Source: Synechococcaceae cyanobacterium RL_1_2
Lineage (GTDB): Bacteria > Cyanobacteriota > Cyanobacteriia > Cyanobacteriales > JAAUPO01
Direction: 5' to 3'
Assembly: GCA_012033095.1 (NCBI GenBank)
Contig: JAAUPO010000143.1
Span: forward strand, 1-6,368
DNA length: 6,368 nucleotides
Below the pieces are notes generated by a model. That model worked only from the letters and a program-made list of their open reading frames with translations. It searched no databases and had not been told where the DNA came from. Position numbers and translations under genes: made by a program. The number at the start of each line of letters is the position of its first letter. Within the stretch, counting starts at the first letter, position 1. Positions 5,445 to 6,368 of the stretch are shown one piece after another.

Positions 5445-6368
5445 GTTCTGGATGTATCTTTGGATTTCTCTTAATCTTTCTCGTGACCAATTACGTATTT
5501 TCGGAATTGGATGTTCTTCTGACCATTCTGATAGAGGCTCTATAAAAATATCTATATAAGGAATGGGTGAATCCATCCAAGAAGAAGGTTCAATTCTTTG
5601 ATCAAGTTGGGTTATAAAAGTATCATATTGTCCAAATTCTTCAACCAGTTCAATAAATTTTGGATGCCAACCCTTCACCTTATAATTATCTTTATCACCT
5701 TCTTTAAATTTTTCAATTTCGAGGACAGGATAGAAACTACAAAGAAATGCTCCATTACGTTCAGGATTTTCTTTAGCCCAGTCTAAGCATTCATCTTTAA
5801 TTACTTCATCTTGCATAATTTGAAATAAAATTCCTGATTTTACATGAACAAAATCAGTATGAGCAGTGATTATATTTGGAGCTAAAAAGTCTAGCGGTCT
5901 ATCTAATTGTATATTTGTTGCTGAATCATAAAATGAAGATAACTGCTCCCAAACAATGTGAGGAAATCGTTTAATCAAAAGGCATAACACTTTAAAATAG
6001 ATTTCTCGAACATTAACACTGTATGTTGAACAACTTTCTCTAATTATTTGTAATACTCTGGACATCAAATTTGTTACATAATCATCATCCATACAGTTTT
6101 GAGAAATTATTTTTTCAATTAGTTGTATGAAATGGAAGTCTTGAGATACTCCTAGTTCAATATCATTGTTGAATATAATTGAAGATGATGTGATACTTTT
6201 GACTTTTTGAATAAGTAATGGGTCAAGATTTTTTTTAAAACTATACATTCCTATAATCTCTAAACAGGCAAATAAGCCTTCTGCTGACTGATTTTGAATT
6301 AACTCGTCTAACAACGGCTCTATTTGCTCAGGAGTGAATTTGTTAAGTCTTTGCCCATAGGATAAGTG
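5424..6368 (-). CDS. Unrecognised alpha-helical protein, C-terminal portion (5' end outside window)
   Basis: The frame is open to the right edge, with no ATG in the outermost part (HLSYGQRLNKFTPEQIEPLL), so the start lies outside and at least 314 residues are present here. I do not recognise a family. It is rich in amphipathic helices such as EGLFACLEIIGMYSF, HFIQLIEKIISQ and IYFKVLCLLIKRFPHIVW, suggesting a helical repeat solenoid. The end HPIPKIRNWSRERLREIQRYIQNW resembles the last helices of HEAT-like arrays that close some large STAND NTPase and other defence-type proteins; this is a weak resemblance, not an identification. No signal peptide, membrane helix or catalytic motif is visible in this part. 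Its base composition is more AT-rich than the left block (one sampled 60-base line gave 35% GC against 48% in the CHAT-CHASE2 gene) and it has no CGATCG. Acquisition by transfer is likely. Confidence 0.7.
   Translation of the reverse strand, partial: HLSYGQRLNKFTPEQIEPLLDELIQNQSAEGLFACLEIIGMYSFKKNLDPLLIQKVKSITSSSIIFNNDIELGVSQDFHFIQLIEKIISQNCMDDDYVTNLMSRVLQIIRESCSTYSVNVREIYFKVLCLLIKRFPHIVWEQLSSFYDSATNIQLDRPLDFLAPNIITAHTDFVHVKSGILFQIMQDEVIKDECLDWAKENPERNGAFLCSFYPVLEIEKFKEGDKDNYKVKGWHPKFIELVEEFGQYDTFITQLDQRIEPSSWMDSPIPYIDIFIEPLSEWSEEHPIPKIRNWSRERLREIQRYIQNWNNNSY

Overview
The window looks like cyanobacterial chromosome. The left two thirds carry six perfect copies of the HIP1 octamer GCGATCGC plus many CGATCG cores, and three protein types that I recognise as typical of cyanobacteria stand side by side: DUF1822, a CHAT-CHASE2 membrane protein and DUF928. 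No species can be named from the sequence alone.

Left block (1-4168, + strand): a tightly packed probable operon. It opens with a DUF1822 gene that enters from outside the window and is split into two overlapping frames (1-471 and 428-949). The break coincides with a tandem CCGT CCGT; removing one copy restores a single frame across a HEAT-like repeat, so this is best read as one frameshifted gene. Thirteen bases later begins an 809-residue protein (963-3392). It has a CHAT caspase-like protease domain with a His260/Cys304 dyad, then one membrane helix, a CHASE2 extracytoplasmic sensor and three closing membrane helices. A DUF928 gene with an export signal (3437-4168) follows. The layout suggests signalling across the membrane: an outside sensor controlling an inside protease, with one cytoplasmic partner (DUF1822) and one exported partner (DUF928). 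That connection is inference; the domain calls are much firmer.

Middle (4251-5335): a minus-strand PD-(D/E)XK-like protein with an N-terminal coiled coil made of 18-residue repeats. Divergent from it lies a 5'-truncated paralogue that keeps only the C-terminal catalytic half. The two form an imperfect inverted repeat and suggest duplication followed by decay.

Right (5424-6368, - strand): the C-terminal part of a larger, unrecognised helical protein that runs off the right edge. This stretch is clearly more AT-rich than the left block and has no HIP1 or CGATCG site, which suggests recent acquisition. A 10-bp inverted repeat spans its stop codon and may act as a terminator.

The gap at 4169-4250 separates convergent genes and shows no convincing terminator. 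No tRNA, rRNA, CRISPR array or complete insertion sequence was seen.
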